Below, piece after piece: positions 44,130 to 55,638 of a DNA stretch of 64,000 bases. The notes under the pieces were generated by a model. That model worked only from the letters and a program-made list of their open reading frames with translations. It was not told where the DNA came from and did no database searches. Position 1 is the first letter of the stretch, and each line of letters begins with the position of its first letter. This DNA is from Nitrosospira lacus (lineage in GTDB: Bacteria; Pseudomonadota; Gammaproteobacteria; Burkholderiales; Nitrosomonadaceae), in contig NZ_CP021106.3 of NCBI RefSeq assembly GCF_000355765.4, positions 1,273,137 through 1,337,136 of the forward strand, in the 5' to 3' direction. Position numbers and translations under genes: made by a program.

Positions 44130-44675
44130 ATGGCACAAGATAGCAATAACCTCATCTGGATAGATATGGAAATGAGTGGGTTGAGCCCGGACAATGACCG
44201 AATCATGGAAGTTGCTCTGGTAGTCACTGATTCTCAATTACAGGTGCTGGCTGAAGCGCCGGTACTCGTGGTATCGCAATCGGAAGCGGTGCTGGATGGA
44301 ATGGATAGCTGGAATAAGTCCACCCACGCCAAATCCGGTCTGATTGACAAGGTCAAGGCATCCAGGCTTAATGAAGCCGAGGTAGAAATGCGCATGACCG
44401 CGTTTCTGCAAGAACATATCTTGCCCGGCGTTTCTCCCATGTGCGGTAACTCGATCTGCCAGGATCGGCGTTTCCTGGCTCGCTGGATGCCCCAACTGGA
44501 AGCATATTTTCATTATCGCAATCTCGACGTGAGCACCCTGAAGGAATTGGTAAAACGCTGGAAGCCTGAAATTGCGGCAGGGCTGACCAAGCAATGCAAG
44601 CATGAAGCGCTGGCGGATATTTACGATTCCATTACCGAGATGAAATATTATCGCGAATACTTTATTAAAACATAG
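44130..44675 (+). CDS. orn: Oligoribonuclease
   Basis: 181-aa DEDDh 3'-5' exoribonuclease that degrades 2-5 nt RNAs and pGpG. Start [20 protein letters not shown] carries the first acidic pair; [16 protein letters not shown] and the C-terminal [19 protein letters not shown] supply the rest of the catalytic site. Divergent from the M48 protease gene. Essential in many proteobacteria. Confidence 0.97.
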   Translation: MAQDSNNLIWIDMEMSGLSPDNDRIMEVALVVTDSQLQVLAEAPVLVVSQSEAVLDGMDSWNKSTHAKSGLIDKVKASRLNEAEVEMRMTAFLQEHILPGVSPMCGNSICQDRRFLARWMPQLEAYFHYRNLDVSTLKELVKRWKPEIAAGLTKQCKHEALADIYDSITEMKYYREYFIKT

Positions 44676-45020
44676 AATCACCCCAAATCCGGTAGTTGAC
44701 CGACCATTTAATCGATTACTGTTAAGATCAATAATAATATTTCGTATTATTTGACGCTTACCTTTAGCTGAAGTCGCGCTATGGGATGAATTGCACCGTT
44801 TTTGCGGCATAGGGCTGCAACTTCTTCGGATGGACTCCAGGGACCTCGCGAAGCGAGGGCCGGGCAGCTTAAGGGATACCGCGAACACGTATGCGCTTGG
44901 TTGCATCTTGCACGGCACCTCAAAAACCACACACTTCACTCATCCAGCTAATAGATTCAGGGTAAGTGCGATCTCCGTGTCGAGATCATCTTTTTCCAAC
45001 TCTTTCAAGGAAAATCACGT
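44676..45020. other. 345-nt region before glgP
   Basis: No gene. Two small hairpins are visible: AATAATA-TTTCG-TATTATT at 44733-44751, a candidate weak orn terminator, and CCTCGC-GAA-GCGAGG near 44844-44858. A GATCTC/GAGATC pair follows near 44970. None has a clear T-run. The glgP ribosome site AAGGA is at the right end. Confidence 0.5.
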
Positions 45021-47576
45021 ATGTCTTCGGGCACCGCTTTCACTATTGCTGTCAATCCCAAGATTCCTGCTCGCCTGGCGCGTCTCGATGAGCTCGCCAA
45101 CGATCTCTGGTACAGCTGGGATCGTTCCACGCGCTCGCTGTTTTCGCGCCTGCATCCCGGACTCTGGGGAGCGGTGGGGCATAACCCTAAGGCTTTTCTC
45201 AAGCGGGTGGACGAATCGATATTGCTGAAAGCGACGGAAGATCCGGTGTTCATGGCTAATTACAACAGCATAATATCCGCTTACGATTCCTATCAGTCGG
45301 GACCGGCACACCCGGATAGCGGCGGAGGTTTTCAGCCAAATGACCAGGTGGCATACTTTTGCTTCGAATTTGGATTTCACGAAAGTTTTCCAATTTATTC
45401 CGGCGGGCTTGGCATTCTGGCCGGCGACCATTGCAAGGCGGCGAGTGATTTGCGCCTGCCATTGATCTGTGTCGGCCTACTCTATCGTCAAGGGTATTTT
45501 TTCCAGACCATCGATAATCAGGGGAATCAGCAAGTCACCTATACTGACTCGGACTTCGAGGATCTGCCGGTAATGCCTGTATTGCATGAGAACGGTTCGG
45601 AAGTACGCATCGAAGTGGATTTGCCACACCGCAAGGTGGTGGTGAAGGTCTGGCGGGCAAAAATCGGCCACGTTACGCTCTATTTGCTTGATACCGATCT
45701 GCCGGAAAATTCACTAGACGATCGTGATATCACCCATCAGCTCTACGGCGGCGACAGAATCATGCGCATCGAGCAGGAGATAATACTCGGCGTGGGTGGT
45801 TCCCGTGCGCTACGAGAAATCGGAATAGCACCGACGGTATGGCATATCAACGAGGGACATGCTGCATTCATGATGCTGGAGCGCATGCGTGATCTGGTAC
45901 AGCACGGCCTGGATTTCGCTGGCGCACTGGAGGCGGTGGCGGCAAATACCGTGTTCACTACCCATACCGCGGTCCCGGCGGGGCATGATTATTTCAGCAA
46001 TGATATGATTTCAACATACTTCGAGGGGTTCTGCCACGACCTCAAGATCACTCGCGAGGAGCTTATTTCATTGGGCCGTGTACCAGGCAGCAACGATTTC
46101 AACATGACGGCCCTCGCTATTCACGGTTCGCGCTTTCATAATGGCGTAAGCAAGATACATGGCAACGTATCGGCCCGCATCTGCAAAGATTTATGGGCTC
46201 AGATCGAGCCTGAAGAGAATCCGATGGCATACATCACCAATGGGGTTCACGTACCAACTTTTCTGGCGCAGGAATGGTCCGATTTATTCGATCGCTATCT
46301 CGGCTATGAATGGCGCACCAATATTACCGACCCTGAGTATTGGTCGCGTATAGAGGCTATCCCTGATCATTTGTTCTGGAGTGTGCGGCAAACATTGAAA
46401 TCGCAAATGCTCTATGGCATCCGTGCCCGTCTTGCCTTTCAAAATTCGCGCAATCACGGTTCCGAAGCGCATCTTGATCGCCTGCTCAGATTCACCGACC
46501 CCATTAATCCAAATATCCTGACACTCGGCTTTGCCCGCCGCTTCGCCACTTATAAACGCGCTGCGCTTTTGTTTGAAGATCTTGACTGGTTGCGAAGAAT
46601 CGTGATTCATCAAGAACGCCCGGTATTGATGATTTTTGCGGGCAAGGCACATCCCGCTGATGTGCCGGGGCAGGATTTGATCCGGCGCGTCAGCCAGATT
46701 GCGCAGCGTCCTGAATTCGAGGGGCAGCTTCTGCTGGTGGAGGGTTACGATCTCCGCCTTGCCCGCCGTCTTGTGGCGGGAGTGGATGTGTGGCTTAACA
46801 GCCCTGTGTATCCTCTGGAAGCGAGCGGTACCTCGGGTATGAAAGCGGGCATAAACGGGACGATTAACCTGAGTGTCCTCGACGGCTGGTGGGGAGAAGG
46901 TTACAACGGCAAGAATGGCTGGGCTATCAAACCGGGCCCGGAGAATATGGCTCCATCGTTACGCGACAAGGAAGAGAGCAGGGATTTCTATGAAACACTG
47001 CAAGACCATGTCGTGCCGCTTTATTACAACCGCGATAAATTCGGTTATTCGCCAGAGTGGGTGAAAATGGCCAAAAACTCGATGATGTCGTTGCTACCGC
47101 GATACAACGCAGCACGCATGGTTGGCGAGTATGCCAAAAATTTTTATGTGCCGGCCAGCAGGCAGGGTGCGCTATATGCTGATAAAGATTTCAGCGGCGC
47201 AAAAAAAATTGCCGCATGGAAGGCTTTTGTGCGGAAGTCGTGGCGCGGCGTATCGATACGCCGCCTGGACACCCCAGGCAAGTGCATTAGTTTTGGCGAG
47301 ACTCTGTACTTTGATGTCGCGGTGAGATTGAATGGCTTGCAGCCTGAGGATGTAGTGGTCGAACTGTTGATTTGCCGTCAGTTCAAAAAGACTAAGCTAT
47401 GCGATTTCAAACACTTCAAGTTCGAATTTTCCGGTATCGAAGAGTCGGGTGAGCACCAGTTCACATTGAACCTTACCCCGGATTTATGCGGAAAACTGGA
47501 ATATTTCATACGTGTTTATCCATCTCATCCATTGCTGACGCATCCTTTCGAAATGGGCATGATGGTTTGGCTGTAA
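45021..47576 (+). CDS. glgP: Alpha-glucan phosphorylase (GT35)
   Basis: 851-aa PLP enzyme that releases glucose-1-phosphate from glycogen. It belongs to the alpha-glucan family with the N-terminal DUF3417 domain (IPARLARLDELANDLWYSWD), not the E. coli GlgP/MalP subfamily. The PLP lysine lies in ASGTSGMKAGINGTINLSVL. AAGGA lies 8 nt before the ATG. It is convergent with glgA, 190 nt away. It supplies glucan breakdown in the glycogen cluster. Confidence 0.95.
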   Translation: MSSGTAFTIAVNPKIPARLARLDELANDLWYSWDRSTRSLFSRLHPGLWGAVGHNPKAFLKRVDESILLKATEDPVFMANYNSIISAYDSYQSGPAHPDSGGGFQPNDQVAYFCFEFGFHESFPIYSGGLGILAGDHCKAASDLRLPLICVGLLYRQGYFFQTIDNQGNQQVTYTDSDFEDLPVMPVLHENGSEVRIEVDLPHRKVVVKVWRAKIGHVTLYLLDTDLPENSLDDRDITHQLYGGDRIMRIEQEIILGVGGSRALREIGIAPTVWHINEGHAAFMMLERMRDLVQHGLDFAGALEAVAANTVFTTHTAVPAGHDYFSNDMISTYFEGFCHDLKITREELISLGRVPGSNDFNMTALAIHGSRFHNGVSKIHGNVSARICKDLWAQIEPEENPMAYITNGVHVPTFLAQEWSDLFDRYLGYEWRTNITDPEYWSRIEAIPDHLFWSVRQTLKSQMLYGIRARLAFQNSRNHGSEAHLDRLLRFTDPINPNILTLGFARRFATYKRAALLFEDLDWLRRIVIHQERPVLMIFAGKAHPADVPGQDLIRRVSQIAQRPEFEGQLLLVEGYDLRLARRLVAGVDVWLNSPVYPLEASGTSGMKAGINGTINLSVLDGWWGEGYNGKNGWAIKPGPENMAPSLRDKEESRDFYETLQDHVVPLYYNRDKFGYSPEWVKMAKNSMMSLLPRYNAARMVGEYAKNFYVPASRQGALYADKDFSGAKKIAAWKAFVRKSWRGVSIRRLDTPGKCISFGETLYFDVAVRLNGLQPEDVVVELLICRQFKKTKLCDFKHFKFEFSGIEESGEHQFTLNLTPDLCGKLEYFIRVYPSHPLLTHPFEMGMMVWL

Positions 47577-47766
47577 AAAATCGATGGAACTGGCAGCCTG
47601 TCGGATTTAAGGGAAGTCGGCTGCAAAAACCCTGCTTGGGTCCATATTTCGCACTTTTCGGCCAATGAAACGACTGAATGACTATGAGCCCTCAAAATCC
47701 ATCCCGTCCCGCCACTCTTCCGCTTCGATTCTTCAAGCCCGGCAAGCAGCCAGGATCAAGGCCGAA

Positions 47767-49251
47767 TCAGGATAATAGCGACAAATAGATTCTCCGGTAG
47801 GCGGCAGCACTGGAGCGCCAGCTGAAATCTTTGGCCATGCCATTTTTCATTAACCGGCGCCAGACGGGTTTGTTATTGTAGGCGATGGTGACGCGGCGGA
47901 TGGCGCCCAGGAAACTATCAGCAGTCATATCGAAAAACAAAAAGCCGCTGGCGCTTCCGTCAGCCAGGGTTACAGGAGTGCAGTCGACCACTGTGTCTAC
48001 AAGACCCCCTGTCGCATGTACTACCGGGGGCGTTCCATAGCGTTGACTATACATCTGATTCAGGCCACAGGGCTCGAAACGGGAGGGCATCAGGAAGCTA
48101 TCCGCTCCGGCTTCGATCATGTGTGAGAGCTTTTCATCAAATCCGATACATACGGCGATTTTCCCGGGATTGTTTTTCGCCAACGCAGTCAATGCCTGTT
48201 CCAGCATGGCTTCGCCACTACCCAGAATAGCCAGTTGTCCCGGCATTTCGGTGAGTTGCATCGCTACTTGAAGTATTAAATCGTAACCTTTTTGGTAAGT
48301 GAGCCGGCTTACGGCCCCGAACAAAGGAATACCGGGATCGATAGCCAATCCCAGAAATCGTTGCAGTGCCCGTTTATTGGCGGCTTTGGCGGCAAGTTTA
48401 TTGGCGGTGTAATTCCGTGAAATATCGGGATCGGTGGCGGGGTCCCAATCGGCGGTATTGATACCATTGACGATGCCGCTGATATGATTGCGGCGCGCGG
48501 ACAGTAAACCCTGCATGCCAAAGCCCAGGGTTTCCATCTGAATTTCCCGGGCATATGTAGGACTGACGGTGGCGATATGATCGGAATAATAGAGGCCTGC
48601 CTTGAGAAACGACATGCCACCATAATATTCGGCGCCGTTTATATGGAAGCTGGCGGCGGGCAGCCCCAACTGGGCAACAGTATCAGCGGAAAATATACCT
48701 TGGAAAGCGAGATTATGTACCGCCATCAGGGAAGCCGCTTTTTCGCCTTGATGGAAATGCAGATATGCTGGCACCAGACCGCTCTGCCAATCGTTACAGT
48801 GCGCAACGTGTGGGCGCCACGCGAGCGGGCTGGCATCGCTCGCCAGAATTGCACCGATTCTTGAGAGTAGACCGAAACGCAACGCGTTATCCGGCCAATT
48901 GTGACCGGCCGCATTCACATAGGGGCCGCCTTCCCGTTGGTAGAGAACGGGACAATCAATGATAAATACCGGAACGTTCCCGGAGGTTCCTAACGGGAGC
49001 TTGGCGGATAGCAGTACCGAGGGCGGGAATGGAGGCTGAGCGGTGAACTCCGCAACTCTGCGTTTGTGTTTAAGTCCACTCAATACCTGAGGATAGCCTG
49101 GTATAAGTAGGCGCGCGTCCACCTTGATCTCCCGCAATGCCGCCGGCAACGCGGCGCTTACATCACCTAGACCGCCGGTTTTGAGTAATGGATAGACCTC
49201 TGGTGTTATGAACAGAACGCCAGGAAGTGAAGCTGGTGGAGCAAGCGTCAT
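47767..49251 (-). CDS. glgA: Glycogen synthase (ADP-glucose, GT5)
   Basis: 494 aa from the ATG at 49251, which gives the usual short lead to LFITPEVYPLLKTGGLGDV (ADP-glucose-binding KTGGL). The frame is open to 49350, but the extra 33 residues are not GlgA-like. The C-terminal catalytic region MPSRFEPCGLNQMYSQRYGT carries the conserved Glu. It uses the ADP-glucose made by GlgC; GlgB, encoded 347 nt upstream on the same strand, branches the product. No strong ribosome site is visible at either start. Confidence 0.95.
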   Translation of the reverse strand: MTLAPPASLPGVLFITPEVYPLLKTGGLGDVSAALPAALREIKVDARLLIPGYPQVLSGLKHKRRVAEFTAQPPFPPSVLLSAKLPLGTSGNVPVFIIDCPVLYQREGGPYVNAAGHNWPDNALRFGLLSRIGAILASDASPLAWRPHVAHCNDWQSGLVPAYLHFHQGEKAASLMAVHNLAFQGIFSADTVAQLGLPAASFHINGAEYYGGMSFLKAGLYYSDHIATVSPTYAREIQMETLGFGMQGLLSARRNHISGIVNGINTADWDPATDPDISRNYTANKLAAKAANKRALQRFLGLAIDPGIPLFGAVSRLTYQKGYDLILQVAMQLTEMPGQLAILGSGEAMLEQALTALAKNNPGKIAVCIGFDEKLSHMIEAGADSFLMPSRFEPCGLNQMYSQRYGTPPVVHATGGLVDTVVDCTPVTLADGSASGFLFFDMTADSFLGAIRRVTIAYNNKPVWRRLMKNGMAKDFSWRSSAAAYRRIYLSLLS

Positions 49252-49597
49252 GGATGAGCCGTGTTTTGTTACGTCAATTATTTGATGGTTTTCGGATGCC
49301 AAATACTCCTGGCAAATCTTAACCGTTTCGCGCCGGCAATAATCTGCCACGCAAAACGTACCTTATTTTCCTGATAATCCGATTTTCGCCATCGTATGGG
49401 AGGGCTGGGAGCGCTTCACAGCGATGTGTCGGCAGACTATGCCACTATCCGGTTTCAGACCGGGAACTCCTCAAAGCCGACCTGCGGCTTGGGAATCCGT
49501 GATCAGCCGCGGCTTGCCTTCCTGCTGTTTGCCTGCTCTACAGGAGTTTGGGCGCGATAGTGTAACTTTGGCAGGAAAATGTAGATTCACGCCTCAT

Positions 49598-51784
49598 TCA
49601 TACCCCGACATCACGCGAGCTTTCAAGCGAAAGAATAATTCCTGCGAGCGGTGGGAGTATGATAATAATAGAATCCGGCAGCCCCATCCAGGGCTGACCT
49701 GAAGTCTCGATTTCCCCCATATTGCCCAGATTACTACCACCATAGTGTGAAGAATCACTGTTGAATATCTCATGATAAGTTCCCCGGGAAGGAACACCAA
49801 TCCGGTAGCCCGTTCGCGGGACGGGGGTAAAATTAAGTATGATCAGCGCAAATGAGCCGTCGCATGCGCGCCGGATATAACTGATAACAGAGTTATCGGC
49901 GTCGTGGCAGTCTATCCAGGCAAAACCTTCCGGTAAAAAATCGAGCTCATGTAATGCGGGGATATCGCTGTATAGGTGATTGAGGTCGCGCAACGCCGCG
50001 TGTACGCCACTGTGCTGTTCATAACTCAGCTGATACCAGTCCAGCTCCCGGCTGGAGTTCCATTCGCGCCCTTGTGCAAATTCGTTGCCCATGAAATTGA
50101 GTTTCTTGCCGGGATAGGTCATTTGATAAGTAAACAACAGGCGCAGATTTGCGAATTGCTGCCATGCGTCACCTGGCATTTTACCCAGCAGCGAGGCCTT
50201 GCCATGTACCACTTCATCGTGTGAAAACGGCAATACGAAATTTTCTGTGTACGCATACAGCTGGCCGAAGGTAAGCCTGTCATGGTGAAAGCGCCGATGC
50301 ACCGGATTCTCGAGCATATAAGAAAGCGTATCGTTCATCCAGCCCATGTTCCATTTCATTGAGAATCCCAGACCGCCAACATAAGTGGGGCGGGATACGG
50401 CTGGCCACGCGGTGGATTCCTCGGCCAGTGTCAAGGCGCCCGGGAACTCCTCATGTACCATTATGTTCAGCTCACGCAGGAAATCTATTGCCTCCAGATT
50501 TTCCCTGCCGCCATATCGATTGGGCAGCCATTCGCCCGGGTGACGGGAATAGTCCAAGTAGAGCATGGATGCAACAGCGTCCACACGCAATCCATCAAAA
50601 TGAAATTCCGATAACCAGTAATGGGCGCTGGACATCAGAAACGATTTCACTTCGTTACGCCCGAAATTAAAAATGTACGTGCCCCAATCCTGGTGCAGGC
50701 CCACACGCGGATCTTCATGCTCATACAAGGCGGTGCCGTCAAATCGTGATAGGGCGAATGCATCTTGCGGAAAGTGCGCCGGTACCCAGTCGAGCAAAAC
50801 GCCGATGCCCGCTTGATGACAGGCGTCGACAAAAAATTTTAGATCATCGGGTGAACCATAGCGGCTGGTGGCGGCGAAGTAACCCGTTGTCTGATATCCC
50901 CAGGATTCATCGAGAGGATGCTCCGAAATGGGGAGTAATTCGACATGGGTATAGCCCATTTCGCGTACATAGGAAGTCAGGTGCCGGGCAAGTTCGCGGT
51001 AAGAATAAAAGCGTCCATCCGGATGCCGCTTCCAAGATCCTGCGTGAATTTCGTAAATATTCAACGGCGCCTGCAGCCAATTCCATGCCGCACGATTTGC
51101 CATCCAGACTGAATCCAGCCAGGTTATTTCGCCTCTTTCAGGCGTGCGGGCAGCATTATTGGGCCGTAACTCGTAAAATCTGGCATAGGGGTCTGTCTTG
51201 AGAAGAATTTCACCGCTGTTACGGTTGCGTATCTCATATTTATAAAGTGATCCCGGCGGCAGACCGGGGATAAATAGCTCCCATACCCCGCTTGATCCAT
51301 GAACCGCCATCGGATGTACCCGCCCGTCCCATCGGTTGAAGTTTCCCACCACGCTGACTCGCTCCGCATTGGGTGCCCATACAGAGAACAGTACACCGGC
51401 GATACCCTTGATTTCCGTGGCATGAGAGCCCAGGGTGCGATAAGCTTGCCGTAGCCGGCCTTCATTGAATAGATACAAGTCCTGATCAGAGATTTGCGGA
51501 GGGAAAGCATATGCATCATAGGTTTCATATACTGTTGCCTCGGGTGCGGCGTTACCGTCCTCAATACGCAGGCGATACGGCATCTGCGGCAAGACTGTGC
51601 CGCACCATTCGAAAACGCCGCCGGGATGGATGCGCGCCATTGGCTCGAATTCGCCTGCGATATTGATCCACACATTAGTGGCGTAGGGATAAAACGCGCG
51701 CACCAAATTGTAATTCTGCTCCACGCGAGCGCCGAGATAAGCGAAAGGATCATGCAGCCGCGCGGCCAATAGAGCCTCCAGCAT
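49598..51784 (-). CDS. glgB: 1,4-alpha-glucan branching enzyme (GH13)
   Basis: 728 aa from the ATG at 51784, which has AGGA 8 nt upstream. A longer ATG start at 51832 exists, but a TATAAT box sits just before it (51839-51844 on the minus strand), making 51784 the better choice. The N-terminal domain ([14 protein letters not shown]) and CBM48 ([20 protein letters not shown]) are followed by the GH13 barrel with the nucleophile Asp in [12 protein letters not shown] and the acid Glu in LAEESTAWP. Same strand as glgA; divergent from glgC. Confidence 0.95.
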   Translation of the reverse strand: MLEALLAARLHDPFAYLGARVEQNYNLVRAFYPYATNVWINIAGEFEPMARIHPGGVFEWCGTVLPQMPYRLRIEDGNAAPEATVYETYDAYAFPPQISDQDLYLFNEGRLRQAYRTLGSHATEIKGIAGVLFSVWAPNAERVSVVGNFNRWDGRVHPMAVHGSSGVWELFIPGLPPGSLYKYEIRNRNSGEILLKTDPYARFYELRPNNAARTPERGEITWLDSVWMANRAAWNWLQAPLNIYEIHAGSWKRHPDGRFYSYRELARHLTSYVREMGYTHVELLPISEHPLDESWGYQTTGYFAATSRYGSPDDLKFFVDACHQAGIGVLLDWVPAHFPQDAFALSRFDGTALYEHEDPRVGLHQDWGTYIFNFGRNEVKSFLMSSAHYWLSEFHFDGLRVDAVASMLYLDYSRHPGEWLPNRYGGRENLEAIDFLRELNIMVHEEFPGALTLAEESTAWPAVSRPTYVGGLGFSMKWNMGWMNDTLSYMLENPVHRRFHHDRLTFGQLYAYTENFVLPFSHDEVVHGKASLLGKMPGDAWQQFANLRLLFTYQMTYPGKKLNFMGNEFAQGREWNSSRELDWYQLSYEQHSGVHAALRDLNHLYSDIPALHELDFLPEGFAWIDCHDADNSVISYIRRACDGSFALIILNFTPVPRTGYRIGVPSRGTYHEIFNSDSSHYGGSNLGNMGEIETSGQPWMGLPDSIIIILPPLAGIILSLESSRDVGV

Positions 51785-51832
51785 TGGGTTGTTCCTGAAG
51801 GGAATACCGGATTTGATTGGATTAGGGTTCAT

Positions 51833-52298
51833 GCCGGGATTATAGCTTGCTTGTGCGCGGCTATGGATTTAGATCGGTTCAAAACCATTAGGACGCGAGA
51901 TGATGTGAGGCGGGTTGCGAGATAGTTTCGCCGGTTGGGAGAAATCCATAGCCTGGTCTATGGACGCCGGGGCAAGCGGCGAAAATGGTCGCAAACTGAC
52001 CGCCAGCACTTGGGCAGGCTCGAGCCTGCCTGGTGGATTATCCGGGTTTAACACTACGGTAAACATCGCAATTGCAATAGGTGCACAGGCGGAAAAGAAG
52101 TGGTATAAACATAACCCGGATGTTTCATGAATTGGCATGTGTCCGCGCTGGTCTTTTGTTTCGTATGGAAATTTTGTTCACTTGGGCGTATGAATAACTA
52201 CGCCAATCTCACACACAAAATTCCCTATAAAACAAAATACTGCACAATCATCGCGTGAATTTACGAAATATCCGGAATAAACATACAAGGACTATCCG
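51833..52298. other. 466-nt divergent region between glgB and glgC
   Basis: Carries the glgB promoter side (TATAAT on the minus strand at 51839-51844) and the glgC leader (AAGGA at 52288-52292). Overlapping frames of 89 (minus) and 71 (plus) codons at 51869-52138 have no recognisable sequence; I do not call them genes. Confidence 0.5.
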
Positions 52299-53576
52299 AT
52301 GACACAGGAAGCGGATTTACGTTTTCATAGCCAGATTACGCGTAATTCGATCGCGTTGATACTCGCGGGCGGCCGTGGCAGCCGATTGCGTCAACTCACC
52401 GACTGGCGTGCCAAGCCCGCGGTACCGTTCGGAGGAAAATTCCGCATTATTGATTTTCCCCTCTCAAATTGTGTGAATTCCGGTATTCGCCGTATTGGCG
52501 TCGCTACCCAGTACAAGGCGCAGAGTCTTATCAGTCATATTCAACACGGATGGGGGTTTCTCGACGGACGCTTCAAGGAATTTGTCGAGCTGCTGCCGGC
52601 TCAGCAGCGCATTGAGGAAACCTGGTACCAGGGAACTGCCGACGCCGTGTACCAGAATATCGACATCCTCCGCCGTCACGACCCTCAATATGTGCTGATA
52701 CTGGGTGGAGATCATGTTTACAAGATGGACTATAGCAAATTGCTGGCCGATCACGTAGAGAAGTCCGCGGACATGACAGTGGCTTGCATTGGCATTCCGG
52801 TGGCTGAGGCAGGCGCCTTTGGGGTCATGAGTGTCAACAACGATTGGCGGGTCACCAGTTTTGCGGAAAAGCCCGCGCACCCCACGCCCATTCCGGGGCA
52901 GCCTGGGCAGGTGCTTGCGAGTATGGGCATATACGTGTTCAATGCATCATTTCTTTTTGAGCAATTGATCCATGATCATGATGAACGGCGCTCGTCCCAT
53001 GATTTTGGAAAAGATCTGATTCCGTACCTTGTGCCTCGTCATAAGGTATTCGCCCACCGTTTTTTTGACAGTTGCGTCAATATGGCATCCGGTGTGCCCT
53101 ACTGGCGAGACGTGGGTACCATCGATGCTTACTGGGAGGCGAATCTCGACCTTACTCATGTGACACCGGATCTCAATCTGTATGATGAGGACTGGCCGAT
53201 CTGGACCCATCAGGAACAACTGCCGCCCGCGAAGTTTGTATTTGATGACGATGATCGGAGAGGTCAGGCGCTCGACTCGATGGTTTCGGGCGGATGCATT
53301 ATCAGTGGTTCGACAGTGCGCCGCTCGCTATTGTTTTCCAATGTTCAGGTACGCAGCTACAGCAGCATTGAGGATTCGGTAATTCTACCCAATGTGGATA
53401 TCGGCCGCAATGTGAGCTTGAGGCGGGTAATAGTAGACAAGAATTGCATGATTCCACCTGGCTTGATGGCGGGATTTGATCCGGTGGAGGACCGTAAGCG
53501 GTTTCATGTCACCGAAAATGGCGTTACGCTGATTACCCCGGAAATGCTGAACCAGAAAATACATCATGTCCGTTAA
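52299..53576 (+). CDS. glgC: Glucose-1-phosphate adenylyltransferase
   Basis: 425-aa enzyme making ADP-glucose, the committed step of glycogen synthesis. The nucleotidyltransferase domain shows [20 protein letters not shown] and GTADAVYQN; the catalytic Asp is in [21 protein letters not shown] binds the sugar phosphate. The C-terminal left-handed beta-helix is present ([20 protein letters not shown]). AAGGA lies 8 nt before the ATG. GH57 genes follow on the same strand. Allosteric residues are not resolved by eye. Confidence 0.97.
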   Translation: MTQEADLRFHSQITRNSIALILAGGRGSRLRQLTDWRAKPAVPFGGKFRIIDFPLSNCVNSGIRRIGVATQYKAQSLISHIQHGWGFLDGRFKEFVELLPAQQRIEETWYQGTADAVYQNIDILRRHDPQYVLILGGDHVYKMDYSKLLADHVEKSADMTVACIGIPVAEAGAFGVMSVNNDWRVTSFAEKPAHPTPIPGQPGQVLASMGIYVFNASFLFEQLIHDHDERRSSHDFGKDLIPYLVPRHKVFAHRFFDSCVNMASGVPYWRDVGTIDAYWEANLDLTHVTPDLNLYDEDWPIWTHQEQLPPAKFVFDDDDRRGQALDSMVSGGCIISGSTVRRSLLFSNVQVRSYSSIEDSVILPNVDIGRNVSLRRVIVDKNCMIPPGLMAGFDPVEDRKRFHVTENGVTLITPEMLNQKIHHVR

Positions 53577-53730
53577 CCGGGGGACAATGCTCAATGAATC
53601 CCTAAATAAGTCCGGAGTTTGGCGGCAACACGCTTCACCCGGGACCTATGCAGGGATTCCTTAAAGAATCAGGAACCGAAATTATGAATAATTTAGGGCA
53701 CGCAAGCTGTTTAATCAGGTCTATATCGAA

Positions 53731-55431
53731 ATGCAACCAATAAATTTTGTCCTTCTGTGGCACATGCATCAGCCGGATTATCGCAATTACGAGACGGGTG
53801 AATTCATGCTGCCGTGGGTATATCTGCATGCCATCAAGGATTATACCGATATGGTATCTCATCTCGAGGCGCACTCTTCAATGAAGGCAGTGGTAAATTT
53901 TGTGCCGGTGCTGCTGGATCAACTGGAAGACTATGCCGCGCAGTTCGCCATGGGAGAGATACGGGACCCGCTGTTGCGTTTGCTGGCAACACCCGACCTG
54001 CAGCAAGTGTCCGCCAGTGATCGCCTGCGCGTGTTCGATAGCTGTTTTCGCAGCAATCATGTAACGATGATGCAGCCATACCCGGCATATAAGCGTCTGT
54101 ATGATTTGCACGAAACGTTGCGGGGACACGGCGAAGCTGAACTGGCCTATCTTTCCGCCCAGTATCTGGCCGATCTGCTGGTATGGTATCACTTGGCGTG
54201 GACCGGCGAGAGCGTGCGCAGAACGAATGAGACTGTGGTGCGGTTGATGACGCAAGGCGGGGGTTTCAGCCATGCCGATCGGATGCAGTTGCTCGACCTT
54301 ATCGGTGAGTTGATACGGGGATTGATTCCGCGCTACCGCAAGCTGGCCGAGTCAGGTCAGATCGAATTGTCCACCACGCCGCATTACCACCCGCTCGCTC
54401 CGCTGTTGATCGATTTCTCCTCCGCTCGCGATAGCATGCCCCATGAGAATTTGCCAGCAGAACCCGCTTACCCGGGAGGGAGGGGGCGCGTAGCGGTTCA
54501 TGTGGCATCGGCCATCGAGAGTCATACGCGGCGCTTCGGCATACGCCCCAATGGCGTATGGCCTGCGGAAGGTGCCGTATCCGCGTCATTCCTGGAAATT
54601 CTGGCGGAACATGGTTGCCAATGGAGCGCCAGCGGTGAAGCTGTGCTGGCTAACAGTCTGCGCCATTCGTACCCCAACCAGCACCTGCCGGACCGAGGCC
54701 GTTATCTCTATCGTCCCTACCAGGTACAAGGTAAAGTCGATAGCGTTACCTGCTTCTTCCGCGATGAGAAACTCTCCGACATGATCGGCTTCGAGTATGC
54801 AAAATGGTTTGGACGCGATGCCGCCGAGCATTTGGTGCACTCCCTTGAAGATATCGGCCGTCATGCGCTGCCCGGGGAGGATCCGGTGGTGAGTGTGATT
54901 CTGGATGGCGAAAATGCGTGGGAATACTATCCTTACAATGGTTATTATTTTCTTAATGATCTGTATGACATTCTTGAGAACCACGCTTCGATTCACGTCA
55001 CCACTTATCGTGACTATATCGCATCAATGAAACACGTTGATGCCGCCGTTCTGCCGGTATTGGCGGCGGGTAGCTGGGTATACGGAACATTTTCCACATG
55101 GATCGGGGACCGCGACAAGAATCATGCGTGGGATCTTCTGTGCGCCGCCAAGCATAGTTACGACCTGGTGATGCAAAGCGGGCGGTTGACCGGCGAAGAA
55201 ATGCTCAAAGCCGAGCGGCAGCTGGCTTCCTGCGAAAGTTCAGACTGGTTCTGGTGGTTGGGTGACTATAATCCGCCTTACGTGGTATCGAGCTTCGACC
55301 AGTTATTCCGCGATAATCTGGCCAATCTTTACGGTCTGCTAAAATTGCCAACGCCGAAAACGGTACTCGAACCCATTAGCCATGGCGGTGGGGCCCCCGA
55401 GTCTGGCGGCACGATGCGGCGCGCTTCTTGA
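53731..55431 (+). CDS. GH57 family glycoside hydrolase (alpha-amylase/glucanotransferase-like)
   Basis: 566-aa GH57 enzyme acting on alpha-glucans. The N-terminal HMHQPDYRNYETGEF carries the family HxHQP motif; the candidate nucleophile is Glu280 (NGVWPAEGAVS) and the acid/base Asp392 (VILDGENAWEYY). No signal peptide, so cytosolic. It lies 154 nt after glgC. No ribosome site is visible before the ATG. The exact activity is not determinable; relatives are annotated as amylopullulanase-like or unknown. Confidence 0.9.
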   Translation: MQPINFVLLWHMHQPDYRNYETGEFMLPWVYLHAIKDYTDMVSHLEAHSSMKAVVNFVPVLLDQLEDYAAQFAMGEIRDPLLRLLATPDLQQVSASDRLRVFDSCFRSNHVTMMQPYPAYKRLYDLHETLRGHGEAELAYLSAQYLADLLVWYHLAWTGESVRRTNETVVRLMTQGGGFSHADRMQLLDLIGELIRGLIPRYRKLAESGQIELSTTPHYHPLAPLLIDFSSARDSMPHENLPAEPAYPGGRGRVAVHVASAIESHTRRFGIRPNGVWPAEGAVSASFLEILAEHGCQWSASGEAVLANSLRHSYPNQHLPDRGRYLYRPYQVQGKVDSVTCFFRDEKLSDMIGFEYAKWFGRDAAEHLVHSLEDIGRHALPGEDPVVSVILDGENAWEYYPYNGYYFLNDLYDILENHASIHVTTYRDYIASMKHVDAAVLPVLAAGSWVYGTFSTWIGDRDKNHAWDLLCAAKHSYDLVMQSGRLTGEEMLKAERQLASCESSDWFWWLGDYNPPYVVSSFDQLFRDNLANLYGLLKLPTPKTVLEPISHGGGAPESGGTMRRAS

Positions 55432-55638
55432 GATGGAGTCTCATAATTCCCCTGTTTCAAATACGGCAGTTTCCTGTCCGGGAATTCCAGAAGTGGAATT
55501 CCCGTCATATTTATTTGGTGAGAATGGACGTCCTGCATGGATATACGCATAAAGAATAGCGCCAAGCCGCCGTGACGTCACGCCCGCGAGCATCCGTACA
55601 AGTCCGTGGCGAAAAAACTCCCCTCCGAGGATAACTCG

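Noticed and set aside
44844-44858. CCTCGC-GAA-GCGAGG hairpin as a terminator
   Set aside because: A strong stem but no following T-run, and about 170 nt after the orn stop; function unclear.
51869-52138. Overlapping minus (89 aa) and plus (71 aa) frames between glgB and glgC
   Set aside because: Mutually antisense, no family resemblance, weak starts, located in a divergent promoter region.
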